Positions 25,085 to 34,338 are shown, counted from the stretch's first letter. The stretch is 64,000 nt of DNA from Methylobacterium sp. FF17 (GCF_025813715.1 NZ_CP107532.1:3674001-3738000), one strand, 5' to 3'. Numbers and translations are program-made. The notes: generated by a model not told the origin, from the sequence alone.

Positions 25085-27279
25085 TTGTTCTCCTTCCAGC
25101 TGGCCAGTGATTGTCCGATGAGCCGGCGATCCTCGCGGCGTGCTGCATCCACGTAGGACCGAAGCTGCATCAGCCCCTCGCGGTCAGCCCCCGGGGCGCT
25201 GATGTTGATGTCGCCCATACGGATCACAGGACCGGAGGAGCCGCTACCGCCCTTGCCGATCGGCACGATCTGGCCGTTCTGGTTCGGGACGAACATCTCT
25301 CGGCCCGCCTCTCCCACGGTGTAGGCGCGGCCGGCCTCGACGGGACCGCCGTTGGCCTTGAAGCCGCCGAACAGGCTGTTGGCCAGCCCGGCTATGCCGC
25401 CCACGGTGTCGCCAGAGCTTGCCTTCGGCGCAGTGCCCAGCAGCCCAGCCAACGGCCCCTGGCCTGTCAGGAAGCCCTGAAGCCCGACACGGAAAACCTG
25501 CTTTGAGATATCGTTCAACACGCTACTGAAGGATTTCCCCTCCAGAATCGCGTCGGCCAGACCGTTCGAAGCGGCATCACCGAAGTAGCGGGCCGCTTCT
25601 GCGCTCTGCCGCAGCGCCTGCTCTGCATCACGAGTCGCGTCCCGGTACTTCTGCATCTGGCCGGCGGCGTCCTGCACCCGGGTGCGCTCGTCGTCGTCCA
25701 GGCCAGGCGTGGACCGCTTCCCCTTCTGAAACTCCTCACGCGCTGCGGCCTCGGCTTTGGCCAAAGCGACGGCCCGCTCGCGCTCCACGTTGGTCTTCGC
25801 GACATTCTCGAGTTCGGCCTTGGCGGTGTCCCGCGCCTTTTCGATCTGGTTGATGAGGGTCTCGACGGCATCGAGGCTTTCGGTGTCCCCGCCGCCCCTC
25901 GGGGCGCGAGTGGTCACCCCCGGCCGAGGATTCCCCCGATTCCTGCCGCGCACCTCGATCTCGCCCATCGTAACGGATGGCGTACCCGGCGCGGCGCCGT
26001 CCTTCGGCAGAAATCCAAGCTTCTGAGCGGCGATCCGAAGGTCGCTGAACGGGTCTTTGCCGAGGTCGAAGATCTGTCCGATGACCGGGATCTTGGTTGC
26101 GAACTTGTCCACCAAGTTCAAGGTGTCGCGCACGGTGACGTAAAGATTACTTGCGACTTTAACCACTCCGGCTATCGCCGTTGCTACCCTTAGATAAGTA
26201 TCATAGGTGTCGATGACGGAACTGGAAATGTCCTTCTGGATCGGCGCCAGTGCCGAAGCCAAGGTGTTGGAGAGATCCTTGGCCTTGAGATCAAGCTGAT
26301 TTGCGCGCTCGACTTCGGCCGGATCGATGATCCTGATGCCAGCGACCGTGGTCGAAGTGGAGTTGATTGTCGCCTTCAGCTTGGTAACAGCATCTTGCCC
26401 GCTGCGAAGCTGCTTCTCGAACTCTGGCGAGATGAACTTGCCGGCAAGGTCAAATGCAACGAGATCCTTGCCCGCATCCTTGAGCTTCTGGATGATGTCC
26501 AGGAGCGCCCGGAATTGCGCCTCGGTGCCCTTTGCTCCGACGACTGACTGCCGGTCCCCGGCGGTGATGTTGCCGGCCAGCACGTCTTGCTGCAGCGAGT
26601 CCCCAAGCTGAGAGGTGTTCTTCGCTCCCTTGCCCTCGCCCAGCTTCACATTCGAGGCATCGCGAAACCGGGTCAGAGCCTGCGTGGCCTGTTCGACCGT
26701 GAGCCCGTACTTCTCCGCGCCGACCGTGACGCGCTGGAAGAATTCCGGTCCGACGCCGGCCCGCTCGGCCTCCTTGCCGATCTTCACGAAGCCCGCGATG
26801 TGCTCGCGCGCTGCCTCGATCGAAGCGGACACGCTGGTGAAGATCAGCTTGGCGGCCTCGAAGGCGATAAACACGCCCAGCAGCGTGCGCAGGGTCGGGA
26901 TCTGTGAGGCCAGGGTGCTGATGGCCGTGCTGGTGCCTGTGACGCCAGCCTGGACCGTGGCCGAAGCCGTCTGCGATCCGGCAGCGGCAGCCGTGAAGCT
27001 GCGAACCACGCCTTCCAGCGTCGCCTTCTCAGCGGTAGCTGCGTTGGCGGTCGCCGTCGCGATGTTCTTGACGTCGTTGCCGAGGGCGGTGGCGGCGCGG
27101 GTGAGGTTCTGCTGCAGGGCCCCGAGCGAGTTACCGGTCGCGTTCGAGTTGGCGGCCAGACCCGAGAGGGCCACGCCGGCCGACGCCATGTTGCCGGCGA
27201 TCGACGCGGCGAGGCTCTGCATCGCGCTGGTGGCGCGCGACGTGTCCGCGGCGAATTGGATGACGAGCGGCTCGGACAT
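25081..27279 (-). CDS. Phage tail tape-measure protein
   Basis: A 732-residue protein. An Ala/Ser/Thr-rich helical N-terminus (LVIQFAADTSRATSAMQSLA) is followed by a hydrophobic segment near 150 (LRTLLGVFIAFEAAKLIF), long coiled-coil regions (EKARDTAKAELENVAKTNVE) and a Gly-rich C-terminus with GRAYTVGEAGREMFVPNQNG, a recurrent ending in tape-measure proteins. The family sets tail length and threads into the host membrane. It is the only near-complete tail gene here. ATG 27279 begins the conserved N-terminus and sits 1 nt after the previous stop. Confidence 0.85.
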   Translation of the reverse strand: MSEPLVIQFAADTSRATSAMQSLAASIAGNMASAGVALSGLAANSNATGNSLGALQQNLTRAATALGNDVKNIATATANAATAEKATLEGVVRSFTAAAAGSQTASATVQAGVTGTSTAISTLASQIPTLRTLLGVFIAFEAAKLIFTSVSASIEAAREHIAGFVKIGKEAERAGVGPEFFQRVTVGAEKYGLTVEQATQALTRFRDASNVKLGEGKGAKNTSQLGDSLQQDVLAGNITAGDRQSVVGAKGTEAQFRALLDIIQKLKDAGKDLVAFDLAGKFISPEFEKQLRSGQDAVTKLKATINSTSTTVAGIRIIDPAEVERANQLDLKAKDLSNTLASALAPIQKDISSSVIDTYDTYLRVATAIAGVVKVASNLYVTVRDTLNLVDKFATKIPVIGQIFDLGKDPFSDLRIAAQKLGFLPKDGAAPGTPSVTMGEIEVRGRNRGNPRPGVTTRAPRGGGDTESLDAVETLINQIEKARDTAKAELENVAKTNVERERAVALAKAEAAAREEFQKGKRSTPGLDDDERTRVQDAAGQMQKYRDATRDAEQALRQSAEAARYFGDAASNGLADAILEGKSFSSVLNDISKQVFRVGLQGFLTGQGPLAGLLGTAPKASSGDTVGGIAGLANSLFGGFKANGGPVEAGRAYTVGEAGREMFVPNQNGQIVPIGKGGSGSSGPVIRMGDINISAPGADREGLMQLRSYVDAARREDRRLIGQSLASWKENN

Positions 27280-27280
27280 G

Positions 27281-27499
27281 TCAGTCGGTCCCCTGGGGCT
27301 GGGCAATGAGGACCACCGAGCGGGCGGCCTGCTCGTAGAGCGCGATATGATCCGTCCGACCGTCGAGGATCAGGAGGAGGGAATGGCCCATGGCCGTCAG
27401 AGCCAGGGCGAGGTCGCGGTTATCGCCACGCCAAGACGCGACCGTCTCCCGGACGTGGTCCCGCGCTGCTTCGCTGATCGTGAGGTCTGGATCTGTCAT
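27281..27499 (-). CDS. Small hypothetical protein before tape measure
   Basis: A 72-residue helical protein (MTDPDLTISEAARDHVRETV, then ALALTAMGHSLLLILDG). Its stop is 1 nt from the tape-measure start, so it belongs to the same unit. The position is where tail assembly chaperones normally lie, but the sequence gives no support for that role. ATG 27499 is used because the upstream extension has no protein-like pattern. Confidence 0.5.
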   Translation of the reverse strand: MTDPDLTISEAARDHVRETVASWRGDNRDLALALTAMGHSLLLILDGRTDHIALYEQAARSVVLIAQPQGTD

Positions 27500-27625
27500 G
27501 CGGCCCCAGATTTTCTCGCGCGGAACCAGCGGTTTTCGACGAACACATCCGGTCGCGACACCGAACGATCGATCGTTAATCGAGCCCCCCCACCCCTTCG
27601 GCGGCAGGAGAAGGTCAGGCATGCA

Positions 27626-27952
27626 TCAGGCTGCATGGGCGTGCCCCTGCTCCCGCCCACGTCCTGGCATCAGCACCGGGCTGGAGCGGGCCCTGGCCAT
27701 GGCGGACGCGAACACGCGCCGGAGCGAAGCCTGATGCTCCTCCAGTTCCTGCGCCATGGTGGTGAGATAGGTGCGTTCGTCCTGGGGGAGGGCGTGCCAG
27801 TAGCGGTCTACGCTGGCTCGGGTGACACCAAAGTGCTCGGCAACGTCCCTCAGGCTGAGACCGGCGGCACAGGCCAACTCGATCTCATGGCGCCGGGGAT
27901 GCCTGGCGATGGTGCTCTGACGACCGGGCTTCTTGAGGGTGTCGTTTAACAT
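27626..27952 (-). CDS. Helix-turn-helix protein of the phage block
   Basis: A 108-residue protein whose middle, LACAAGLSLRDVAEHFGVTR, followed by a serine-aspartate-arginine-tyrosine run, is a clear helix-turn-helix. It resembles the HTH_23-like segment of small phage terminases and regulators. The C-terminal half is helical and basic. Whether it is a terminase remnant or a regulator cannot be told; no large terminase is in the window. Confidence 0.55.
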   Translation of the reverse strand: MLNDTLKKPGRQSTIARHPRRHEIELACAAGLSLRDVAEHFGVTRASVDRYWHALPQDERTYLTTMAQELEEHQASLRRVFASAMARARSSPVLMPGRGREQGHAHAA

Positions 27953-28158
27953 GCGCAGGGGCTCCACCGGATGACCGGATCAGGGAGGCCCGCGCGCCCG
28001 AAGGCGCCTATGGCATGTCGTGGACCGGCTCAGGCCGGCTTCGACACGAGAACGTAGCGTGAAATGTTGTCTCGGATCAAGCGGCTCGTAATAGGCGATC
28101 CACCGTCTCTTGACGTGAAGAGATCAGTCCAGGCCGAGCCGATCCCGATGATGGGCCA

Positions 28159-28389
28159 TTACCCTTTGACCGCCCCGGCGCGGCGCTGTGCTTCCTGTAA
28201 GGCTTCGATGAGCGCGCCGATCTGCGCCACCGGTACTCGAAGCCCCTTGGCTGTCTCAAACATCATGCCACGGCCATTGGCGGCGGCGATGCGCAAATCG
28301 AGACCGAGATCCCCACGCTTCTCCCGTAGCACCACTCGGATGCTCTCGCGGGCTGACTTCCGCACCTCGCCGACGATCTGGTCAGGCAT
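28159..28389 (-). CDS. PC4/p15-like small protein
   Basis: A 76-residue protein. The layout [28 protein letters not shown], then [20 protein letters not shown], matches the single-strand-DNA-binding PC4/p15 transcription cofactor fold (two beta hairpins plus a C-terminal helix). ATG 28389 has AGGAG 6 nt upstream and overlaps the end of the MerR-like gene by 8 nt, so the two are coupled. Confidence 0.6.
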   Translation of the reverse strand: MPDQIVGEVRKSARESIRVVLREKRGDLGLDLRIAAANGRGMMFETAKGLRVPVAQIGALIEALQEAQRRAGAVKG

Positions 28390-28804
28390 GGCGAGCTCCT
28401 CCGCCCTGAGCCTGAGCGAGGCACCGATCAGCGAGAGCGCGGCAAGCAACCGGATCGGCCAACGCCGACGACAGAGCGTCCCTCTGCTCCAGCGAGAGAT
28501 CAGCCAGGGCGATCCTGTCCGGAGCATCAAGGGGATCGAGGGCGGTGGCCTCCCCCCGGCCCACCGCGCAGACGAAGGTGATGCCCTTGGTACGGAGTAC
28601 TCGCTGCGCGCCCTCGATGCTGAGGCGTTGGACGTGGAGTAGCTCGCGGACCCCCTTTAACAAAGCCACGTCCTCGGGTCGGTAGTATCGGCGACCGTTC
28701 CGCCGCATGGGGCGCACCTGCGGGAACCGGGTCTCCCAGAACCGGAGCACGTGCTGCTCAACGTCCAGATCCTCGGCCACGTCGGCGATGCCTCGAAACG
28801 TCAT
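28382..28804 (-). CDS. MerR-family transcriptional regulator
   Basis: A 140-residue regulator with the MerR DNA-binding domain: [52 protein letters not shown]. It resembles the MerR-like protein usually found next to ihfA in alphaproteobacteria, but here it is in an island and its C-terminal half is different (Ala/Asp-rich, no metal Cys). It overlaps the PC4-like gene downstream. The effector is unknown. ATG 28804 is chosen as the start of the winged helix. Confidence 0.8.
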   Translation of the reverse strand: MTFRGIADVAEDLDVEQHVLRFWETRFPQVRPMRRNGRRYYRPEDVALLKGVRELLHVQRLSIEGAQRVLRTKGITFVCAVGRGEATALDPLDAPDRIALADLSLEQRDALSSALADPVACRALADRCLAQAQGGGARHA

Positions 28805-29193
28805 GACCACCATCCGAATGATAGGCATAATCTAATACCGTAAGGTGATCGATAGATAGGACCCGTGCAAAAGTTGCCCACCACCATGAGGCCCGAGCCG
28901 CTGGATAGCGCCGGACCTGCCTCAAGATTTTTTTCGCATACGGGAAATCCCCCGAATTTTCGGGTGAGTTTCTAGCTATGGCGCAACGGACGCGGAGGGA
29001 ACGGCATCAACGCTGGTCATCGACTGGCTACCTGCTGAAGGGTGAGCGGAAGCGCGATTGGGCATCCACTTCGGAAAGCGGAACGCTAGGTACACCGCGC
29101 CTCTTCGGTGAGGAGAGGGAGCCAGCGCCGAGATCTCGACAGCCTCGACGCTGATATGCGCTCGAAATCGCTCAAGCAGCTCATGGAGAGAAA
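28805..29193. other. Intergenic stretch, no gene seen
   Basis: Frames here are short and lack start sites. The 28930-28980 part is A/T-richer (CAAGATTTTTTTCGCATACG) and could hold the MerR-like gene's promoter or that of the SnoaL-like gene. Confidence 0.4.
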
Positions 29194-29556
29194 ATGACCT
29201 CACAAGGCCAGGCTATCGCTGATCTCTGGGACCAGACCTTCAACAAGGGCGACACTGCCGCGCTCGGAAGGCTCTACGCCGACGATGGCAAAGTGCTCCC
29301 CTCGGGAGGCTCACCGGTTCAAGGCTCCCAGGATATTGCCAACTTCTTTGCGGACCTGCAGGCAAAAGGCTTCAAGGATCACAAAATCACGGTTCAGGAC
29401 GCCTCGGAGAAGGGGGAGACCCTGATCCTTACGGGCCTCTGGCAGCTGACTGGCCCCGGGGAGGGCGGCCAGGCGCAAAGCTACGGAGGAAACTGGGTCA
29501 ACGTACTTGAGCGGCAGGGTGACGGCTGGCGCAGCTTGCTCCACACTTGGAACTAA
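29194..29556 (+). CDS. SnoaL-like / NTF2-fold protein
   Basis: A 120-residue protein with the NTF2-like pattern: an N-terminal helix (AIADLWDQTFNKGDTAALGR), LYADDGKVLPSGGSPVQG, then a helix and a curved sheet ending GDGWRSLLHTWN. Proteins of this DUF4440/SnoaL group bind small ligands or act as isomerases; no catalytic residue can be assigned. ATG 29194 has GGAGAGAAA just upstream. Confidence 0.78.
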   Translation: MTSQGQAIADLWDQTFNKGDTAALGRLYADDGKVLPSGGSPVQGSQDIANFFADLQAKGFKDHKITVQDASEKGETLILTGLWQLTGPGEGGQAQSYGGNWVNVLERQGDGWRSLLHTWN

Positions 29557-29867
29557 ATTGTACGCCTTTATGCTGGGCCGCCAACTTGGCCCAGCTACTC
29601 CAATCAATTAGAGCGGCTCATCATTAACGGTCTACTATTCGCCGACATCCCAGCCGCCTTAATACGGGCAGAATACGAGATAGCTGCGCTTAGGTCCGCT
29701 ACGCTCGGCAGCCATGCGCAAGCTCTACTTCGTGACCACGTACCAGGAGATAATCCGGCGAATGGATCGGGTCGACCTCCATCATAGGCGCCCGTGCGGC
29801 GAATTGTTTTCGATCACGAGCGCCGCCAGTATGGACAGCCAGATTGCACACTGTGCGGGAGGTAAGA
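29557..29867. other. Intergenic stretch, no gene seen
   Basis: About 310 bp with short random frames. It is likely the promoter region of the FG-GAP protein. Confidence 0.4.
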
Positions 29868-31961
29868 TTGGCCTTTTCATTCGGTACAAGGCGGAGCTTC
29901 GCGACTGCGTCTTTCCCAAACGACCTGAAGCTGGCCGACCTTAACGGAGATGGGCGCCTTGATGCCGTCACGGCGAACAGCGGCAACATCGGCGTCTCAG
30001 TCCTGCTCGGGCGTGGTGACGGCTCCTTCGATCCCGTCACCAACTATTCGACAGCGGGCTCGGACGCTTACGACGTCGATATCGCGGACCTGAACGGGGA
30101 CGGTAACCTCGATCTCGTAGTCGGGCTCCTCTACGGGCGTGGTGTCGGTGTCCTGTACGGAAACGGCGCGGGCCAGTTCGGGCCAACACAAGTCATTTCC
30201 GCTGGTGCCGCGGGTGCCGTCGCGGCCGCCGACCTCGACAGCGACGGCGACGTGGATCTCGTCGCCACAGACCAAGACCGGATTGGAGCGACTGTCTTCC
30301 TTAATGGAGGCAGCGGCAGCTTCGGCGCGCGTCAGGACTATACCGGTATCAGCTTGGGCCAAGTGGTCCTTGCCGATCTGAACGGGGACGGCACGCCGGA
30401 CCTCATCGTCACGAGTGCGGACGGGGTGAACCTCTCGTGGCTGCCGGGGGCTGGGGACGGACGGTTCGGGGCGCGTGAGTTCATCCGCACGGACACTCAG
30501 GAGGGAACGAGCGGGCCTTCTGAAGCCGCCGTGTTGGACGTGAACGGCGACGGGCGCGCGGACATTGTGGCCGTCAACAACATAGCAAATAGTGACGGGA
30601 TATTCACGGCCTCGGTGATCCTCGGCCTCGGAGATGGGTCCTTTGGGTCAGCGCAAGGTTACGTGACAGGCGAATGGCCCACCGACGTAAGTGTTGTAGA
30701 CGTGGACGGTGATAGCCGAGCCGATATTCTGACGGCTGACTTCTTTTCAGGAAAGACCTCTCTCCTGTCTGGGAATGGTGATGGGACGTTCCAGCCACGT
30801 CGGGACTTCGAGGTTGGCCGGTTCGCGATCGCGGTGGATGTGGGCGACCTGAACGGTGACGGAAAGTCGGACCTGGTCTCGGCAGATTACGGAGCTGCGT
30901 CCGTCTCCGTCCTGCTGGGTCGGGACGAGCCGCGGCCCTTCGTTTTCCACACGCAGTACGGCCCGAACGATGGCACCTTGAAGGCGGGCGAGAGCGTCCT
31001 TCTCACCGTGACACTATCCGAGCCCGTCACGATCCAGAATGGGGCTGGGCTCAATCTGCACATGAGCGCCGGTGGCGTCGCCGTGTTTGAATCGAGCCTG
31101 TCTGACTCAAGCCACCTCGTCTTCCGCTACACGGTACCGCCAGGTCAGGGCGAGGCAGACCTTCGAATCAACGCGTACGAGTTCAACGGCGCGTTCGTAG
31201 CCGACGCGCAAGGCAACGAACTCGACCTGCACAATGTCGTCAGCAACCCGGATGGTATCTTGCGGGTAGTGACTGCACCTCCCGTCGTTCGAACCGTTAC
31301 CTACGACGCGAATGACGGCATTCTACGCGCGGGAGACGCTGTGGATTTAGCGGTCGGCGTCTCGGACCCGGTGATCGTAACTCCCGGGGCCGACCCATTC
31401 GTTCTCAATCTCAACGACGGGGGCGTTGCGACCTACGTGACCGCGCTCTCGGACCCCACTCATCTCGTTTTCCGACACGTCGTACAGCCGGGATATCAGG
31501 CCGCTGACCTGGCCGTGACAGCCTTCGAGTTCAACGGCGCAACCGTCCAAGAATTAGCCGGTAACGAACTCGACTTCTCCAGAGTGCTCACGAACCCGGT
31601 CGGAACGCTGCACGTTGACGGGGTTTCACCAACAGTTAACTCCGTCACATTTAGTTTTGCAGAGACGCCTGTCGACCCTGTCCGGGCTGGGATAGCAGTA
31701 CTGGCTCTCGATGAAGCCGTGTCTGTTATGGAGTCAAGCGACTTCATACTTGATCTAAATTTTGAGACCCAGGCTCACTATGATCGAGCGCTGTCGGATT
31801 CGACGCATCTCGCGTTCCGCTACACGGTCCCATTGGGTGCGACACCAACTGACCTCGCGGTGGTCGCAATAGCATACAACGGTGCGGTGGTTGTAGACGG
31901 ATCTGGTAACGCCGCTGACCTCTCCCTGGCTATCCAGCTCTCGGGTGGCTTGCTGGAATGA
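29868..31961 (+). CDS. Large FG-GAP/VCBS propeller protein with three C-terminal Ig-like repeats
   Basis: A 697-residue protein. The first ~350 residues are FG-GAP/VCBS repeats (DLNGDGRLDAVTANSGNIGV, DLNGDGNLDLVVG, DVNGDGRADIVAV), each with a Ca2+-type DxNxDG loop, forming an integrin-like beta-propeller. The rest is three repeats of about 110 residues (LSDSSHLVFRYTVPPGQGEA, DLRINAYEFNGAFV) resembling bacterial Ig-like adhesin domains. There is no N-terminal signal peptide, so type I secretion is possible. TTG 29868 is chosen as start because GGGAGG lies 5 nt upstream; no ATG is usable. Confidence 0.82.
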   Translation: MAFSFGTRRSFATASFPNDLKLADLNGDGRLDAVTANSGNIGVSVLLGRGDGSFDPVTNYSTAGSDAYDVDIADLNGDGNLDLVVGLLYGRGVGVLYGNGAGQFGPTQVISAGAAGAVAAADLDSDGDVDLVATDQDRIGATVFLNGGSGSFGARQDYTGISLGQVVLADLNGDGTPDLIVTSADGVNLSWLPGAGDGRFGAREFIRTDTQEGTSGPSEAAVLDVNGDGRADIVAVNNIANSDGIFTASVILGLGDGSFGSAQGYVTGEWPTDVSVVDVDGDSRADILTADFFSGKTSLLSGNGDGTFQPRRDFEVGRFAIAVDVGDLNGDGKSDLVSADYGAASVSVLLGRDEPRPFVFHTQYGPNDGTLKAGESVLLTVTLSEPVTIQNGAGLNLHMSAGGVAVFESSLSDSSHLVFRYTVPPGQGEADLRINAYEFNGAFVADAQGNELDLHNVVSNPDGILRVVTAPPVVRTVTYDANDGILRAGDAVDLAVGVSDPVIVTPGADPFVLNLNDGGVATYVTALSDPTHLVFRHVVQPGYQAADLAVTAFEFNGATVQELAGNELDFSRVLTNPVGTLHVDGVSPTVNSVTFSFAETPVDPVRAGIAVLALDEAVSVMESSDFILDLNFETQAHYDRALSDSTHLAFRYTVPLGATPTDLAVVAIAYNGAVVVDGSGNAADLSLAIQLSGGLLE

Positions 31962-32476
31962 AAACGCGTCCTCCCTTTCGCTGAAGCTGGCGAGGTGGAT
32001 GGGGCCGGGGAAGTGAGCCCTCCATGAGATGCCACCGGAACCTCCTCTCCTGCTCGGCAAGCTCCTTCTCGTACAGGTGCTGAACTGAGACATGGCGTCG
32101 TATCGGAGCCGGATGCTATCGCGGCAGCCTTCTGCGCCATCATTTCCGCGACTGACGGGCTCAGGCTTCGGCTCGGGTTCGAAAGTGGCTTGCGCCAGAG
32201 ACGATAGGGGTAAGGTGGTCCGGACGCCGGGCTATACTGGCACAATGCTGTGTGCAGAGGCAGGCTAAAGGCGGCACCGACAAAGCGTGCAGCTACATCA
32301 AGCGTCATGCCGGCCGATGCCGCTACCCGGGCCCCTGCTGCCCGCACGGGCGCGCGCTCGCCTGGGGTAGCGCCACGGTCTGCAAGGGCCTGGCAATTCG
32401 CGAACCGGTCGCGATCCAGCCTCATCGGGGAAACCGTCATGCGGATAGCAGCCAAGATTTCAGCTTCGCTGCATTC
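31962..32476. other. Gene-poor stretch, no supported gene
   Basis: Several overlapping frames exist on both strands (such as 32250-32486 plus and 31820-32455 minus), but none has a ribosome site, a family pattern or an operon link. It may be decayed sequence. Confidence 0.4.
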
Positions 32477-32941
32477 TCAGGGCTGAGGCCGTAGCGCCCC
32501 CATCCTGGCGTTCGCGAGGTGCTGGCGGCTCATCCCCATCTCCCGAGCGACATCGGCCCACGATTCCCGGCAACGGGCATGCTTCGCGGCCTTGAGGGCT
32601 TGGAGCACGTCACCTGTAAGGGGGCCATCGGGATAGGCTTGCAGGACAGTGCTCAACCCGAAGGGGGGCGCGACCTGCACCGCCGGGGCGGCACGGGGGG
32701 CTCCGAAGAGATCGGGGTGGCCGCCAACACAATCTTCCGAAGACGACAGCACGCCAGAGGGCTCGACCAGATCCTTCCTCGGCCTGCTCCTGGGCACATG
32801 GGCTATCCCGTGCGTCTGGCGGCCCTTGAATTGGCGTTCCTTATCGATGACGGCCTGTATCTTGAGCAATTGTGCGGTCTGCAATTCCCCCTGCCGGTCA
32901 AACAGGGTCAGGCTTGGATCGAAGTTTCTCAGTCGCGGCAT
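32477..32941 (-). CDS. Small HTH-containing protein, hypothetical
   Basis: A 154-residue protein starting MPRLRNFDPSLTLFDRQGEL and ending in a likely helix-turn-helix (ESWADVAREMGMSRQHLANA). The start overlaps the upstream gene by 13 nt. It is the last of a minus-strand run of small genes from 36324 and may be a regulator. No family is known to me. Confidence 0.5.
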   Translation of the reverse strand: MPRLRNFDPSLTLFDRQGELQTAQLLKIQAVIDKERQFKGRQTHGIAHVPRSRPRKDLVEPSGVLSSSEDCVGGHPDLFGAPRAAPAVQVAPPFGLSTVLQAYPDGPLTGDVLQALKAAKHARCRESWADVAREMGMSRQHLANARMGALRPQP

Positions 32942-33291
32942 GTGAGGCTTCCTCGCGGCTTTTGAAGTCTGGAGGGTAGGGGTGCGGCAGCCTCCCACGC
33001 CTGATCCTGGGCCTGCTGGACGGCCCGGCGGGCAGCTTCCGCCGCCTTGGCTTCCTCGATGATTGGATCTTTCCCTGCAGCCTTGATGGCGGCGTTCAGC
33101 GCATCCGCCAGGGCGGCGGCCTGGGTCAGGCTTAAGTCGATGGTGTCTACCGCTTTGGAGCCATGGCCCACGCCATCACGGGTCTTCACGTGCACCATGG
33201 GGCGCCCATCGGCTTTCACCGCCGAGACTACCACTCGGCGAGTTCCGCCACCGCTTACGCCGACTTTGAAGCCGCAAGCCTCGCGCGTCAC
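32929..33291 (-). CDS. Hypothetical protein
   Basis: A 120-residue protein with a beta-type N-terminal half (VSGGGTRRVVVSAVKADGRP, HVKTRDGVGHG) and a helical Ala-rich C-terminal half. GTG 33291 is preceded by GGGAGGG about 9 nt upstream. No family is recognised. Confidence 0.5.
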   Translation of the reverse strand: MTREACGFKVGVSGGGTRRVVVSAVKADGRPMVHVKTRDGVGHGSKAVDTIDLSLTQAAALADALNAAIKAAGKDPIIEEAKAAEAARRAVQQAQDQAWEAAAPLPSRLQKPRGSLTCRD

Positions 33292-33367
33292 GCAGCTGCC
33301 CTCCCGTATTGGCGTGATCGATGAAGTCGCACGAGGAAATTATCGCAGTCGGTTTGCTCGTGCGGCG

Positions 33368-33733
33368 TCATCGAGCGGCCTGCACGGTGTGGATGGTCTC
33401 CCAGAGGCGTGTGTTGGACCAAAGCACGTCGGCACATAGGCTGAACGTCAGCGCCTCCTCATCATCCAGGTCTCGATTGAGGTAGCGAACAAGGTCGATC
33501 TTACGCTCCTCCATCAGGAGCCGCGCCTTGCACATCACGCCGATCTGAGACTGCGACGGGGTGTTCACCAACTCATCGAATATCGCCTGCATACGAGCCA
33601 GCGTTGCGACGACATCAGGGTGAGCGTCATCGTCCGGCAGGGCAGTGAGACGATCTCGCAGCTCACAGTGCTCGATGCACAGCGCTCGCATGTGAGCGTC
33701 AGGATCGAGGGGGAGGGCGTGCCGGGCGCTCAT
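33368..33733 (-). CDS. Hypothetical protein of small-gene operon
   Basis: A 121-residue helical protein (ALCIEHCELRDRLTALPDDD and MCKARLLMEERKIDLVRYLN), with no family recognised. Its start overlaps the previous stop by 4 bp (ATGA), so it is co-translated with the 90-residue gene upstream. Confidence 0.55.
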   Translation of the reverse strand: MSARHALPLDPDAHMRALCIEHCELRDRLTALPDDDAHPDVVATLARMQAIFDELVNTPSQSQIGVMCKARLLMEERKIDLVRYLNRDLDDEEALTFSLCADVLWSNTRLWETIHTVQAAR

Positions 33734-34002
33734 CGGGCGACCCGCAGGTTGGCGACCATGTCGTAGAGGCGAGTGGAGCGGATGCTCATCTCCTCCAGGC
33801 CGAAGGACAGCACCTCATGCTCAGCCTCATTCAGCGGGCATTCCCCCTGATTGAAGCTCCGGCCGGTCATCACGAGCCGATACCAGCGCGCGAGAAGCTC
33901 CATCATGTTTAGCGCGTTGCTGGCTTCGTCTCTCAGCGCATCAAGCCCGCTCTTTACCGGCCGGTCATCTTTCGTGGTATAAGCACTTTCAGTCATCTTC
34001 AT
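33730..34002 (-). CDS. Hypothetical protein of small-gene operon
   Basis: A 90-residue helical protein (LDALRDEASNALNMMELLAR, YRLVMTGRSFNQ). It resembles nothing known to me. It is coupled to the next gene by an ATGA overlap. Confidence 0.55.
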   Translation of the reverse strand: MKMTESAYTTKDDRPVKSGLDALRDEASNALNMMELLARWYRLVMTGRSFNQGECPLNEAEHEVLSFGLEEMSIRSTRLYDMVANLRVAR

Positions 34003-34194
34003 TCCTCAGCAGGTTTCGGGGTGATGAGGCTGAGGGGCCCTTGCACGGGCTTCCTCGGCCGCTCTGGTTCATGGGCACAGCCCAGCATTCACTCGCCGTG
34101 CGTCACGGCCAGCGATCTCAGATGCGAAGATTGATGGGAGGCAGGGCAAAGAGACGTAGCGCTCGCTCCGCTCCCGTACTGGTACACTAGATGT

Positions 34195-34338
34195 GTCCGC
34201 CCTGAGTACCTGTGAGACTCCGAAAAGAGGCCTCCACGGTCCGCCCTGAGGGACAGTTCAAGCCCTCAAGGATTTTGACGGTCCGCTATGAGTACCTATC
34301 AGTCCGGTATGAGGGACAGACCGTCCCTCAGGGCGGAC
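34195..34338. repeat. Iteron-like repeat cluster
   Basis: Five copies of a 16-mer (GTCCGCCCTGAGGGAC and variants in which GGAC is replaced by TACC) occur at 34195-34210, 34239-34254, 34281-34296, 34302-34317 and, inverted, at 34323-34338. Three lie within the 3' end of the winged-helix gene, one straddles its stop and one is just beyond it. Such arrays typically bind a replication or regulatory protein. Confidence 0.6.

Noticed and set aside
28976..29203. 75-codon minus frame opposite the SnoaL upstream region
   Set aside because: It has no ribosome site, no known pattern, and it overlaps the SnoaL-like start.
31820..32455. 211-codon minus frame after the FG-GAP gene
   Set aside because: It overlaps the end of the FG-GAP gene, has no ribosome site and no domain pattern.
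34195..34338. CRISPR array
   Set aside because: Repeats are 16 bp with irregular spacing of 11-28 bp and one inverted copy; there are no unique 30-bp spacers and no cas genes.
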